A stretch of DNA of 64,000 nucleotides, from the NCBI RefSeq assembly GCF_003286085.1, contig NW_020825317.1, forward strand, positions 3,410,001 to 3,474,000, given 5' to 3'. Positions 33,401 through 44,817 of this stretch are shown here, piece after piece (the stretch's first letter is position 1; every line of letters starts with the position of its first letter). The notes under the pieces were generated by a model. The model was not told the DNA's origin. It did no database searches and was given only the letters and a program-made list of their open reading frames with translations. Source of the DNA: Drosophila persimilis (lineage: Eukaryota; Arthropoda; Insecta; Diptera; Drosophilidae). A program made the translations under genes and the position numbers.

Positions 33401-34154
33401 CCTCATCCACAAGCGGGGGCTAGAGGTACTGCCCCTGACCATTTCCATCGGGGACTATATACTGACGCCGGAGGTGTGCGTGGAGCGCAAGTCAATCTCA
33501 GATCTGATTGGGTCCCTCAACTCGGGGCGGCTGTACAATCAGTGCGTCCAGATGCAGCGTCACTATGCCAAGCCCATACTGCTCATTGAATTCGACCAGA
33601 ACAAGCCCTTCCACCTGCAGGGCAAGTTCATGTTATCGCAGCAGACGGCGGCCACCAATGCGGACATTGTGCAAAAGCTGCAGCTGCTCACACTGCACTT
33701 TCCCCGGCTGCGTCTCATCTGGTCGCCCAGTCCGTACGCTACGGCCCAGCTGTTTGAGGAGCTGAAGCTGGGCAAGCCGGAGCCGGACCCCTGCCAGGCC
33801 GTGGCTCTGGGCAGCGAGGAACCCGTGGCCGGCGAGCAGCTGCAGTATAACAGCGGCATACACGACTTCCTGCTCCGTCTGCCCGGCGTCCACACGCGCA
33901 ACGTGCACGGCCTGCTACGGAAGGGCGGCAGCCTGCGCCAACTGCTTCTGCGCACCCAGACGGAGCTGTCCGAGATGCTGCAGTCGCAGGAGTGCGGCAA
34001 GCTGCTCTACGACATTCTTCATGTAGCCCATCTGCCCGAGAAGGACGAGGTGGCCGGCTCCACGGCCCTTCTGGCTGCTGGCAAACAGTTTGGTGCCGGC
34101 TCGCACAATCGGTTCAGGAAGGCCGCCGTGGAGTCGCGTCGGGGTAGACGCTGA
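27500..34154 (+). CDS. mei-9: XPF-family structure-specific endonuclease MEI-9
   Basis: Nuclear endonuclease of nucleotide excision repair and meiotic crossover formation, acting with ERCC1 and, in meiosis, MUS312. Exons are 27500-27741, 27808-27969, 28030-28626, 28687-28841, 28895-29718 and 33213-34154; frame holds and the product is 973 aa. The N-terminal two-thirds is the degenerate SF2 helicase-like region (GLSYERALVHILKAYSDAGN, IPIELITGIVVLRAHTIIES, QLNSQTKLIVADLKILRSL). The ERCC4 nuclease domain is intact: VIVDMREFRSDLP (about residue 710) and GDYILTPEVCVERKSISDLI, with the ERK-x3-D motif at about 751-757. A C-terminal (HhH)2 region follows (LLRLPGVHTRNVHGLLRKG), ending SRRGRR. The intron before the nuclease exon is 3,494 nt and full of transposon relics. 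Poly(A) signals lie at 34649-34658. Confidence 0.95.
29951..30170 (-). mobile_element. INE-1-like 3' fragment in the mei-9 intron
   Basis: The reverse complement of the family tail is read here: AACGAGCGGGAACGTTGTGA, a GC-rich hairpin, then TATACCCGATACTCAGTGAG, ending in GGCTATAATAATGATC-type sequence. Only the last fifth of an element remains. Confidence 0.75.
30397..30480 (+). mobile_element. INE-1-like 5' fragment in the mei-9 intron
   Basis: A short match to the family core (GTATATTATATTTGTGGTGA, then GTGGGTAACGCCCAGATGGA and AGCGTTTCC). It is in opposite orientation to the fragment just upstream. Confidence 0.7.
30960..31440 (+). mobile_element. mariner (DD34D) transposase relic, internally deleted
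   Basis: Plus-strand translation gives a helix-turn-helix segment (TPEIVEKIQDIVLKNYRV, then TERDLVEALGSSLGSVRKIL). A jump follows to the catalytic core: IFHRDNPPCHK and, after two stop codons in the same frame, PDLAPSDFYLFPNLNKI. The second and third catalytic Asp are separated by exactly 34 codons, the mariner signature. A frameshifted DEVITDVEAYFH follows. The region with the first catalytic Asp is missing. Left and right termini could not be fixed; sequence related to the element may begin near 30686. Confidence 0.82.
32186..32640 (-). pseudogene. decayed coding-like sequence in the mei-9 intron
   Basis: Two overlapping minus-strand frames (32388-32573 with QFMGPFLRPETVNEVIGHIL, and 32186-32452 with LYGEYRLYGNTNLKNQCHQK) join across a frameshift near 32400. 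This looks like a worn mobile-element protein, but I recognise no family. It lies next to the dispersed repeat at 32650. Confidence 0.35.
32650..33010. repeat. old dispersed repeat, copy 1
   Basis: Alignable by eye with 58020-58345 in the same orientation. Example: GCTCTTAAGTTTCTGGCCTAA against GCTCATTAAGTTTCTTGCCTAA. Two further shared stretches follow in the same order. It is unclassified and probably transposon-derived. Confidence 0.6.
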
Positions 34155-35360
34155 ACAGGAAACAGGGGCAGGGACCGAGAAACAGGAGGCAACAGGAGTG
34201 CGGCCAGGCAAACAGTGCAGAACAAAGTCACGGCGCAAAATTAAGGAAATTTTTAAACGTTGCAATTAAATCGGCAGCAAGAGCAGTGGGAGAAACAAGA
34301 GCAGGAGCAGGTAGATGTCTGGCCAACGCAGACAACGTTGACAATCGGGGACAGTGATGACCACTGGGAATGCCAACGGCCACCGACTACTGCAGCAGTT
34401 TGCAGATGGGCATCAGGGATGGCCCGTCGCATAAAAATCAATTTTCAATACATTTTTAATTGCCTGCACCTGACGAAAGAGAGAGAGAGAGAGCAACTCC
34501 CGCCGGTCTCCGAAAAATCGACTGAAAAGGAAGAGGAGGAGGACGAACAGCAGCAGCCGAAGGGACGAACCCTTTGATATACATAGCAGCTATGACCCTC
34601 TGTTGCCAGGCAGCCTCCAGTAAAAAATAGCGCACAACTGTTGGATATAATAAATAAATGTATAAATAAGGCTATAAAAACAGATTGAGGTTATGTTTTA
34701 TAAGAGGCATTTGTACTGTTTCTATGAAGAAAATTCTGAAAAAGCAGAAAGCAGATTGGTCATATAAGATAGTATGGATTTATAATATATATACTATCAG
34801 TACTTTATCTTCAAATGTATTCTGAATTAAAAAGGCACCAAGCCCAGAACTGATGAAAACTCTTGTAAGCTTTTCTCTTAAAAATTTATTTCTGCGTAAA
34901 AAGTAAACAATTAGAGAAGAAGTATACGAGCAATCGATGGGAAGTCCAAACCAATTACGTGTAGGCTTGAAAAGTATCTACTTTAGGTTCATATTATTAT
35001 TATAGATATGTAAAACAGTCAATTTGTGTTTTTGGAAAAGGGCTCTCCTAGACATAACTCATCACTACATAGTGATAGAAAATTATAAAACATCAAGAAA
35101 CCAATGACAAATGCTTCAAATAATAGCATATGCCATAATGAAGATTTCGCAAAATGTACTGGCCCCCAGTATGTTGTTTGAGCCTATAGCTAAGGGATAT
35201 TAGTTCATTTACTTAAAGTTTAATTTTCTAGTTCCAAATGTTAGTTTATGAATCGATAATCTTTGCAGCAGATAAACAAAATAAATACTTTAATATTAAC
35301 GTTCTTTAAATATTTTAGCTATTATATTAGGTACTGTTAAGCTACTGAGGCGATGATTTG
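34155..35360. other. mei-9 3' UTR and intergenic DNA
   Basis: The first 500 bp or so are mei-9 3' UTR, ending after the AATAAA motifs at 34649-34658. The rest is AT-rich, with no gene or transposon signature. Confidence 0.6.
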
Positions 35361-35525
35361 TATACCCGCTATTCAAAACAAGTACAGTGGTATATTAGTT
35401 TTAGCGGAAAATTGATGTGTGTAACGCAGACAAGAAAGCGTTTCCGACCCCTTGAATTAAATATATTCTTCATCAGCATCAATAGCGGAGTCGATTGAGC
35501 CAGGACTCACACGCATCCTTCTGAA
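35361..35525 (+). mobile_element. INE-1-like 5' fragment
   Basis: Begins TATACCCGCTATTCAAAACA and runs through the family core to GGAGTCGATTGAGCC, then stops. Confidence 0.75.
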
Positions 35526-35546
35526 CGTTAGTTCATAAACTAAAAC

Positions 35547-35617
35547 ACATCCACCTTCACCACAAATCTAACATACCCCTACTCATACCATATACGCATT
35601 TTGGGTATCGTGTATAA
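35547..35617 (-). mobile_element. INE-1-like 5' end, inverted
   Basis: The reverse complement of the family head (TATACACGATACCCAAAATG, then GGTATGTTAGATTTGTGGTG). It faces the fragment at 35361, so the two heads lie in inverted orientation about 20 bp apart. Confidence 0.7.
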
Positions 35618-36050
35618 AAATTCAATTTACTTTTAGTTTTCTTACCAAGAGCAGATAACGAAAATGCTTAAAATCGTTCAATAACACCAGTGACTTAATT
35701 TGATTTAATTTAATTTTTACCAGATCAAAAATGACCATCCAAAAAAAATGTAAGTTTCGAATTAAATAAAGAGGGTTCTCCGCTTGAATTTTGTATTTCA
35801 ATTTGTGCCAAGACTGGTACCTTTTAATATATAAACTTTTGGCAGCCATGCAGTCGAAAACATTCGAGCTATTTCATAACAGAGAAGCACGATAGCTATT
35901 AGTTTACTGTTTTGACCAGTAGATTACAATGTGGTACAGCGGGTAGTGAACAAAAATAACGAACAATAATAGGATTTACTCTACTTCTGCACCACTGACT
36001 ATGTATTACTGGGTTATATCGGGCTGCGTAACCCAACAATGACTATTTAT

Positions 36051-37166
36051 TATACCCGATACTCAAAATGAATATTGGGGTATATTAGATTTGTGGTAAA
36101 AGTGGATGTGTGTAACGTCCAGAAAGAATCGTTTCCGACCCCATAAAGTAATATTTATTCTTGATCAGCATCAATAGCCGAGTCGATTGAGCCCTGTCTG
36201 TCTGTCCGTCCGTCCGTCTCTCCGTCCGTCCGTCTGTCCGTCCCCTTCAGCGCCTAGTGCTCAAAGACTATAAGAGCTAGAGCAACGATGTTTTGGATCC
36301 AGAATTCTGTTATATGTCACTGCTACAAAAATATTTCAAAACTTCGCCCCGCCCACTTCCGCCCCCACAAAAGGCGAAAATCTGTGGCATCCACAATTTC
36401 GATGATACAAAAAAAATAAAAACGCAGAATCGTAGAAGATGACTATATTTTCCAGAGTGCAAAATCTGAACCAGATCGTATAATTATTACAGCCAGAATC
36501 ACGAAAACAATTTCACTCTTTCTCGCTCTGTCTCACTCTAACACACAGGTTTCATGGTCGGTTTTGCCAATTGCAAAATATGAGTTCAAGGATCTCAGAA
36601 CCTATAAAAGCCAGAGCAACCAAATTTGGTATCCACACTCCTGTGATATCGGACCTTGACCGTTTCCTGTCCAAATTTCGCCACACCCCCTTCCGCCCCC
36701 GCAAAGGACGAAAATCTGAGGCAACCACAAATCTCAGAGACTATTAAGGCTAGAGTAACCAAATTTGGTGCACACACTCCTTTAAGATGTCACTATAAAA
36801 CGTATATCTCAGAATTTCGCCCCACCCCCATCCGCCCCCACAAAGGACGAAAATCTGTTGCATCCACAATATTGCAGATTCGAGAAAACTAAAAACGCAG
36901 AATCATAGATAATGACCATATCTATTAGATTGCTGAATCTGGATCAGATCAGACCATTTTTTTATCCAAAAGGAACAAATCAATTTGCAGTGGCTACGCA
37001 GCGCCCGACGTCACGCTCAGACTGATTTTCTGTCTCTCTCGCACGCACTCTTTGTCGTGTCGTTAAATATTAGCGGCGTCTGCCGGAGGAGAGCCATACT
37101 GACTTAGTATCGGGTATAACTGTAGAGTTGCGGTGTCCGCAGCAACTCACAACGTTCCCCCTCGTT
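36051..37166 (+). mobile_element. INE-1/DINE-1-like element, near full length
   Basis: Runs from the palindromic head TATACCCGATACTCAAAATG to the tail CTCACAACGTTCCCCCTCGTT. It includes the GTCCGTCC pyrimidine run and internal repeated blocks (CAAAGGACGAAAATCTG-type sequence occurs three times). The subterminal TATCGGGTATA near the tail is the reverse complement of the head. Confidence 0.9.
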
Positions 37167-39210
37167 TTTATTATTATTATGGAAAGTGGTTCGGGTGTGG
37201 TCAGCGCTTTGTTTTTAGCTCATAGCTTGTGACCATAACATAAAACCTATACCTATTGCCGCCTTGGATTCTTTTTTCGCTTCCTTGGCCGTTTTTGTTT
37301 TCTTCACGCTGCTGTGCTTTATTTTTTAGTTAGCACGTTTGCTTTGATTGGCTTACGTCCGTGAGTAAATGGTTTATTTGGGGTGACACTATGCAAGGAC
37401 CGATTTGATCTAAAATGGAAGCTGAAGAGAGGAAACTGAAGAAGTAGATGGCTCTGACTTCATTGGGGCTTCTTTGACGTGGCAAAGTCGGATCTGGATA
37501 TACCACGATTGGGTGACGCTCGTCCTCGTCCATTTCATTCTCGCTGGCAGCCATTGAGTATGAAAGCTCAACGGTTTCAACATAGTCACCTTTGAAGCAA
37601 TTACAGTGGGCTTAAGAACTAATAGTATATGTACGAGTGTAGTGTCACTAGAAGATAGCACTGCTACATTATTTTGATGTATTTGTCAAAAAAAGTGGTG
37701 GCCACACCCGAATTCGGAAGTGATTTTAAAACTTTCCGAAAAAATTGAGGTTACGTACATTGTGTTGGCTATCGGTATTGAATCACAAAATATAATAACT
37801 TTACTGTCAAAATATTCATAGAACTTACCTTTTCTAATGATTCACATCGAATTATAGAACTTTACAATTTACGCATCTGAAAAAATTTGTTTTTCGCATA
37901 AATAAGCAGAGATTTTGATCTCTTTAGTATTTGAACAAAAATAATTTTTAGTTAAAATACACACTTGACAATTGTTAGATATATCTCTTGTCTGCAAAAA
38001 CTTAAGTAGGGGTGGCCACAATTTTTCCATTATTTTTATTTTTTTTTTTATTTTTATTTTTTTTTAAAGGATGTATTGCAGTATATGTACATACATGTAT
38101 ATATAAATATATGTAGGGTTAGGTCTATGATTATGTGCCCAATATATTTGGGATTTTAATCAAATTTAGCACTTTGCTGGGTATCATTTCCTAAACCCTG
38201 TGAGGGGGTCGCAGTTGCTCCCACAAAATGTTGAGATCTCCTTAAATATAGTGCGGGGCATTCTCTTTGTCGTCCTATTTAGCGATAATTTCCGATCTAA
38301 GTCCGATCAAAGCGGTGTCGATTCATGGTTTATTTTATCTTTTCTTGGCGAGGAAATTAGCCTTTTCGTTTGCCTCTCAGCCCGGTAAACACCCTAGCGT
38401 TACGGTTTTGTGTGCACCAAGCTGTTTGAGATGACAGGTTGACAGGTTTATTGCAGTTTTTTTCTAAGAAATACACATAACATTTATATCGAATAAACAA
38501 AGTTTACCCATTTACAGGGAAACCTCACTACACAGAACTCTAGCTGGGTCAATCCTAATTGCCACTGCAGAGAATTCTGCTGAAAATGCGATCGTTCCTC
38601 AGAGGGAAAAAAACACTGGGCCAATTGCTGATCATCACTATTGCCCAACCACATACCAAACAATAATATAATATTAAGTCCATATTATTCCAATTATATT
38701 GTGGCGTATTCTTTCACACTCAGCACTTTTTTTTCCCTCTTATAATCTCTATAAATGGAGATTTTGTTGAATAATGTTAGTATCATCTTCCATCGCAATT
38801 ATTAGAGGCTGTCACCATGTCTTTAGACCATAATTTGAACAGCGTAGGATACCCTACCCGCAGTCCAACTGGCTCAATTTCTAATGGTGACGACACAATT
38901 GTGCACGGCTTATGTATCGTATCAAACCAGCCTCCTATTAAAGTGTTATTTAACGTAGCAAAGGGAGATAACTATTGATGATTTGGGGCTTATTAGAAAG
39001 CCCAACGTTACTTTGAAGCACCTTTAAATAATATATCCATTTAGCATCCAAGTAGTCGTATATGATCTAACAGTCAGTCCGTCTGTCAGAGTATACATAT
39101 CACCAGAGCCTGTCCTTGCAAACAATACAAAATACCAAAAACATATCTGTTCCGGAACCCAATACTAAATTCAAAATTTTCCGCACTTTCTTTCGATAGC
39201 AGGAAGTACA
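37167..39210. other. intergenic region with one weak minus-strand ORF
   Basis: A minus-strand ORF at 37330-37620 includes VETVELSYSMAASENEMDED and RHPIVVYPDPTLPRQRSPNE. It looks somewhat protein-like but has no recognised family or clear exon boundaries. A T-rich low-complexity stretch lies at 38030-38068. Nothing else is identifiable. Confidence 0.4.
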
Positions 39211-39918
39211 ATGGCCGCCAATGAACAGCAGGAGGATGAGTCGAGGCCCAGCACCAGCCGCGGAACGGGCGCTCGGGAGAGTGCATCGGAAAAGGACGCT
39301 TCGATGCTGATGGTCCTGGATGTCCTGATGGAGCTGCGCCGCGGATACGTCTCCCTCGCACGGCTGATGAGATCCGAGCAGGAGCGAGAGCTGGCCCACA
39401 CCGCACTGCTGGCCATCGACGAGGACATCGAGCGGGTGCACGAGAACCGCTTCATGAGCCCCGAGCACCGCACCAACCAGATGGAGGTCTTCAGCGAGAG
39501 TGTGCGCCGCTCTCGAACCCATGCGCGCCTTATCCGCAACATGGTGCACCAGACGCGACTACGCTACGAGGCGACCATGTTCGAGAGCCAAGTCAGTGGG
39601 CTGCCCGATGCCGGCGGGGATGATGGCGGCCTCGCCCGTCGCATGTCCACGAACGGTCTGATGGGGCCATCAAGGGGGGCCCCGCAACTGGATCATGATG
39701 TGGTGCAATTGGCGCGACAGGAGGAGGAGCTTCAATGGCTGCGACGACTTTCCATCCTTTTCCTGCGGGAGCTCAATCTTCATGTGGCCGAGGATGTGGT
39801 CTGGCCGCCAGAGCCAAGGCATAACTTGCACTGGCCTCCTGCTGGACAGGGAGAGCAGCATATGCTGCGTCAGGAAGATCCCCAAGAGGGGGGCCAGGAT
39901 GAGAACCAGCACCGGTAG
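39211..39918 (+). CDS. hypothetical protein, 235 aa, coiled-coil-like
   Basis: A single long ORF with strongly coding-like codon use and an ATG in good context, just after an acceptor-like CAG at 39199-39201. There may be an upstream non-coding exon. The first 125 residues are charged and helical (MLMVLDVLMELRRGYVSLAR, SEQERELAHTALLAIDEDIE, RLIRNMVHQTRLRYEATMFE). A Gly/Asp-rich linker follows, then a second helical segment (RQEEELQWLRRLSILFLREL). The last 45 residues are low in complexity. A GTCAGT after residue 129 could be a donor, so the C-terminus is uncertain. AATAAA lies at 39997-40002. I recognise no domain and can give no function. Confidence 0.7.
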   Translation: MAANEQQEDESRPSTSRGTGARESASEKDASMLMVLDVLMELRRGYVSLARLMRSEQERELAHTALLAIDEDIERVHENRFMSPEHRTNQMEVFSESVRRSRTHARLIRNMVHQTRLRYEATMFESQVSGLPDAGGDDGGLARRMSTNGLMGPSRGAPQLDHDVVQLARQEEELQWLRRLSILFLRELNLHVAEDVVWPPEPRHNLHWPPAGQGEQHMLRQEDPQEGGQDENQHR

Positions 39919-42307
39919 CGGCCGCGACAGAAGCATCCACAAAGAGCCCTACCTCTTGTATTAGAATGTGAAATACAGAGCATACCGAATAATCTGAATA
40001 AAACCACGATTGGCTAGCCAAATACATATTGAAGAATATACATAGAAAAGAGCACACTCTAGGGAGCACACTCCCATCAGCATCCTCATCTTCATCCCCA
40101 TCCCTACCCAATAAAGAGTCATCGCATAATTTCAAAAACCGCAATTGGATGCCAATTGAATAGACCACTAAGCGAGGTAATTGGCATTCGGAATGGAATG
40201 GAATGAAGTGGAAAGGAATGGCACAGGGTCGCATTAAATGGTATGCTATGGGGATTGGATTGTATGGGTATGAGTGTTCAATGGAATGCGGTATGGTGGA
40301 TGGGGTCCATTTTGTTTGGCTTGTAATGCCCTTACTCTACTCTAATTTTGGTTTAGGGAAAAGTTTGACTTTTTGGGACTGCTTGTCATCGGTATATACC
40401 GTCGTTTTTTGATCGAATAAGAGCTACCCTCTGTTGCCTTTTTAGAAGTTATTTCTTGGCTTCAATCATGGCTTTACACTTGTATACAGTGGCCCATAAA
40501 GTATCTTCTCTAAGGAAGGGCTTTGGCTACAGGAGGTTTCTATAGCTTCTGGTGTGGTATCAATAGGAATTATTATGAGTTTGAAAAAACGACATATACA
40601 TATACCTTCAGATTCTGATATAATAGATGGAAGGATAGCTGACTTATGTTTAGTCTAGTCCGGAGACTATAGAAAATATTGGTCTACATTTTTAATTCAC
40701 AGCTCTTCCTTTATCCTTGTGGCTTTTTTTTTCTCTAGTATTATTGAAAGCCCGGATACGGAGGGAGAGTCTGCACATTGTGTCTTTTGGCAGTTCAATG
40801 CCGGTTTTTAGGGTACCACGCTCATCGGTATTGCCAGACTTCACAGAAATCTCTTTTCATGTTTTGTTTGGTGCCGGTTTTTGCTGCTGTCCGGCTGCTA
40901 TTCGACTGATGTCTGGCTGCTGACCGGCTCATTGAGCAAAGCGCGCTTAGAGCGTGTTTCTGCTTGTTTGCATTATCTCTCTGGTCCTTTTATTTGGCCC
41001 TTTGCGAGGCGAGTGTGTGGGTCGCATTCTTTTCAGTGTAAGTGAATCCAAAACTTTGATGATGGGGAAAACTTTCGGGGTACACTGGACTCTGGCGCTC
41101 ACTGGCTTTGCGGCCTTCGATCCGGTGTGTCAAAGCATTTTTGCCAATTGGCTGCGCTTTGTGCCGTTGAATCGGGATGCCAGCGGCCCCAGATCACGGG
41201 GAATGCCCGTGGGCCACAGGCACAGACCCGGGAAAGGGGAGCAGAGGGCACAGTTAAAACTCTATTACAAGGCCTCGCTCCCGATTTCTTTGCCGGTATT
41301 ATGCGCCAATTTTTGTGCGCCCTGGGGGCCGTTGACTTCCGCTCCATTCGGAGTCGTTCCCTTCCCTGTTTTCTTTCCCGACTTTTCCGTTTCTCTTTCG
41401 TTTCATTCCGCTCGTCCAGTGTCAGATTCGACCCCAACAAACGCTTCAATCAAGTAACGGACAATGGGGAAATGCCATCGCCATCTGCATCCATCTTTAA
41501 TATAATGCCCTTTGTTCCCAACATTTTTGTTGGTTCATCATCTTTCTTAGATCCAGAGACTGACAGGATTGGATCTGATGATTGTTTTGAAAGCGGAAAT
41601 TTTTGAAGAACAGAAAAAAAAATCCTTATGTTGTTTTATTATTTCAATATTGGGGCCAAGCCTCGGTCACGAACACCATTTATTTTGCCAGCCGTCTGTT
41701 TGTGCGTCCTTGCGGCGGTTGCCTATAAGAATAATAAGAATAACTGTCGGAGCAATAGGAGAAATTGGGAGGAAATAAACTGAGTTCTACAAACTGAGCA
41801 AGAGATTCGTTCGAGTAGCAAATTAAATTATCCGAAATTCCTAGAATTCAATTGAACAATGTTAATTCATTCGATGATTATAATTGATCAACATTAATTG
41901 AAAACTTTTTGCATACTTCATTGTCGTGATAGCAGGGAAGGAAACAGAGAGGCAGACTGGATTGTTGGCCCAGTTTCGAATCATTCCCACTCTGAAAAGC
42001 AAATTAAGAGCCGCCAGCAGCATCGTTAACCGCAGGCATCATTAGGAGGTAACAGACCCTCAGAGACTGGAGCGGGCATTTGAATTATTAGCAGGATATT
42101 TCCCGTACGGCTGGCCAAACACATTGATTGGGATTCAGGGGAGAGGTCCATTTCAATACACAATGGACAGACAAAAGTCGCATTTGAATCAAATCAATTA
42201 TCAAAGAATTTCGGGTCATGGAAATGGACTCCTTCTTCAGTAGAGTAGAGAGAATGTTTTCCCCATGGATTAATATTACCCCCAAAACATTTTTCGCTAC
42301 ATATCGT

Positions 42308-42802
42308 TATACTTGATACTCAAAAAGAGTATAGGGGTATATTAGATTTGTGTAATGCCCAGAAGGAAGCGTTTCCGACCCCATAAAGTATATATATTTT
42401 GGATCAGCTTCAATAGCCAATACGATGGAGCCATTTCTGTCCATCTGTCCGTCAGTCCGTCCGTCTTGTTTGACGCCTAGCTATCAAAAACTATTAAAGT
42501 TAGAGCAAAGAATTTTGTATCCGCCCTTTTCGGCCTCCACAAAAGGACAAAAGGACAACAATTGGCATCCAGAATTTTAAAGATACGAGAAAACCAAAAA
42601 CGACTCATAGAGAATGACCATATTCCAGACTGCAGAATCTGAATAAAATCGCATTATTTTAGCCAAACGGAACAAATGAAATATTAGTGACCTCGTACCA
42701 TGGCCACGCCGATAAATTATTTTCTGTCTCTCACGAACTCTCTCTCACTTTATAAATGTAGAGTCGCGGCCGTAGCAGCGAATCACAACGTTCCTGCTCG
42801 TT
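42308..42802 (+). mobile_element. INE-1-like element inside unit 1
   Basis: Head TATACTTGATACTCAAAAAG to tail AATCACAACGTTCCTGCTCG, with the middle shortened to about 500 bp. It is absent at the corresponding place in unit 2, so it inserted after the duplication or was lost from unit 2. Confidence 0.85.
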
Positions 42803-43809
42803 TTCTTCTTAAAATGGATCTCTTCGTTGTTAGAGCTTAATGAGATCTGAACACAATTTACACATTCGAAAATGTGTTAGAAAACACTATAGAACACACT
42901 ATAGAAAACAAACAGATGTTATTGTCAAAGGAAACACTGTTGAAGTAGCATTTTTGAACAGGAGTGAGGGCGAAGACAATGATCGCGGAGTTACGAGTAG
43001 TTATGCAACGGTGCAGAAAAATTTCGATAAAGTGTATCCGGACACTTTGAGATGGAGACAAAATACTTGAAATTAAAATGAAACATACAGTTATGGCGAA
43101 GATCTATCAATGGTAAGCGTCCGGCTATTGTAGATTGCAATGATAAGGACATGGGCGGGCTGATTTTATAAAATCAACCACCGTTCCAATAAGTGGCATA
43201 TGCACATCGTCTTTTGGGAGTGTTCAATAGTTGGGTACTACGCCTAAGAGACCACACATGACTAATAAATTTTAAATTAGAAGTTGAATGAACTTCTTCA
43301 ATGCAAGAATGAGATTTCTTCACGAAAAAGAGGTCACCCACCGCAGTTAACATTTAATTTAAACTCGCTAATTCGTCACCAATATTTTCAAAATCAGCAT
43401 TTCCAGCTCCAACAACACCAGCTCTATCATATGAAGCTATATCCGACTAATAAGCTCCTACTCCTAAAGTGATGTATGTATGTTCAGAAACCGTCTCGAG
43501 ATATATGTGTAAAACCATACATATAGATATAACCAGATCGCGTATAGGATTCAATGGGGCTCTTGAATACTAATAAGTGGACAATGAATAGAACAGCATG
43601 CTCCCGATCAACCCAATTTTACTTCAGGAAAAGAGTGTGCGTGTAGGTATGTTAATGCCCAATGTTGCAATAGGCACTATTTCGCTAGGGAGCCAGGATA
43701 TGTGGGACCTCGAAATTTATTTTGTTTATTTTTTGTGGTCATATCAATAATAATAATATGGTCTCAAATATTTTTGTAACCCACCCACCTACTTTCGGTC
43801 CTGCAAATG
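42803..43809. other. unit-1-specific insertion of unknown origin
   Basis: Sequence between block B1 and block C1 that has no match between B2 and C2, where only about 130 bp separate the blocks. It contains a 76-codon ORF at 42840-43070 with no recognisable family. It may be a degraded mobile element. Confidence 0.4.
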
Positions 43810-44817
43810 TTAAATATACCTCTCAATGCGACACTCACACACGATCCCAACTAAAGCAATGATGTCGTGCCATAGGCATTTGCGTTGAGGCATGTACTTG
43901 ATTAGCATTTCGCACTTGCGACGCGAGTCGTCTGCCTGCTGGAATTTCATTAGTCAAAGTCAAAGGCACAACGAGCCATTTGTCAGGCGTGCCATCGATT
44001 TTTGATTAATTTCATTAGACCCGAATACAGAGTGCGAGCAAGTTGGACGATTTTAAAAATTTCATGGGCTATTTGGGCTGTGTATGGTAGTTTTGGTTCA
44101 GTCCAACAAGTAAAATGCATTGAGGATTTTCTAACAGCTTACAAAAATGCCTGCACTTTCGCACCGAAAAGTACTTAAATGCATAGGATGGGAAAATTTC
44201 GTGGAAAATTAACGGAAGGTAGCAGTACAACATTACTCGATTATTAAGGTATCTTTCTTCATAAAATAACTTATGTACCTCCAGGATTATATGTATGTCA
44301 GCAATGGGAGATGCTATTTTGGCAATTTTCTTTATATATGTATCGAAAATTCAATGAAAATCCTTATAAATCGTTAGAAATCAGAAGAAATCGCAAGCAC
44401 AAAGCACTGACAGTAGCAAACAAGTCAAAGGAGAGTCTTCATCTCTGGATTATTCTTCCTACTGTACTTTTGGCTGGCCCACCCACTGCTGCTACTCTTC
44501 CATTTCCGCCAAATGTCACGTACAGCCAAAGCCAGCTAGCGACGCATGTCTAAACATGCAACAAACTAAACGAAACCTCCGGCCTGTTCGCCATTTTTGC
44601 ATATCATTGGAAGCTGAAAGCGCCGCCATATTCTCATAAACGAGGATGCCACAGCATCTTCCTTCCGCTCTACCAACATCTTTGGTTTCACGAGGAGAGA
44701 AAGATGATAAATGGCCCTGGCAGTCCCTGGACGTTGACCATCATCTTGTGTAGAAGTAAATCTGCGGCTACTCCAAGTTGAACCTCTTTAAAGCGACTCC
44801 TTTGAGGGCTTTATTAT

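Noticed and set aside
40186-40222. A GGAAT-like repeat near 40.2 kb suggesting satellite DNA.
   Set aside because: Only a few imperfect units; too short to call a satellite array.
40954-41457. An ORF of 167 codons that is also open in the duplicate at 46305-46775.
   Set aside because: Both begin at GTG, not ATG. Openness is explained by recent duplication, and the C-terminus diverges through a deletion. I treat it as non-coding.
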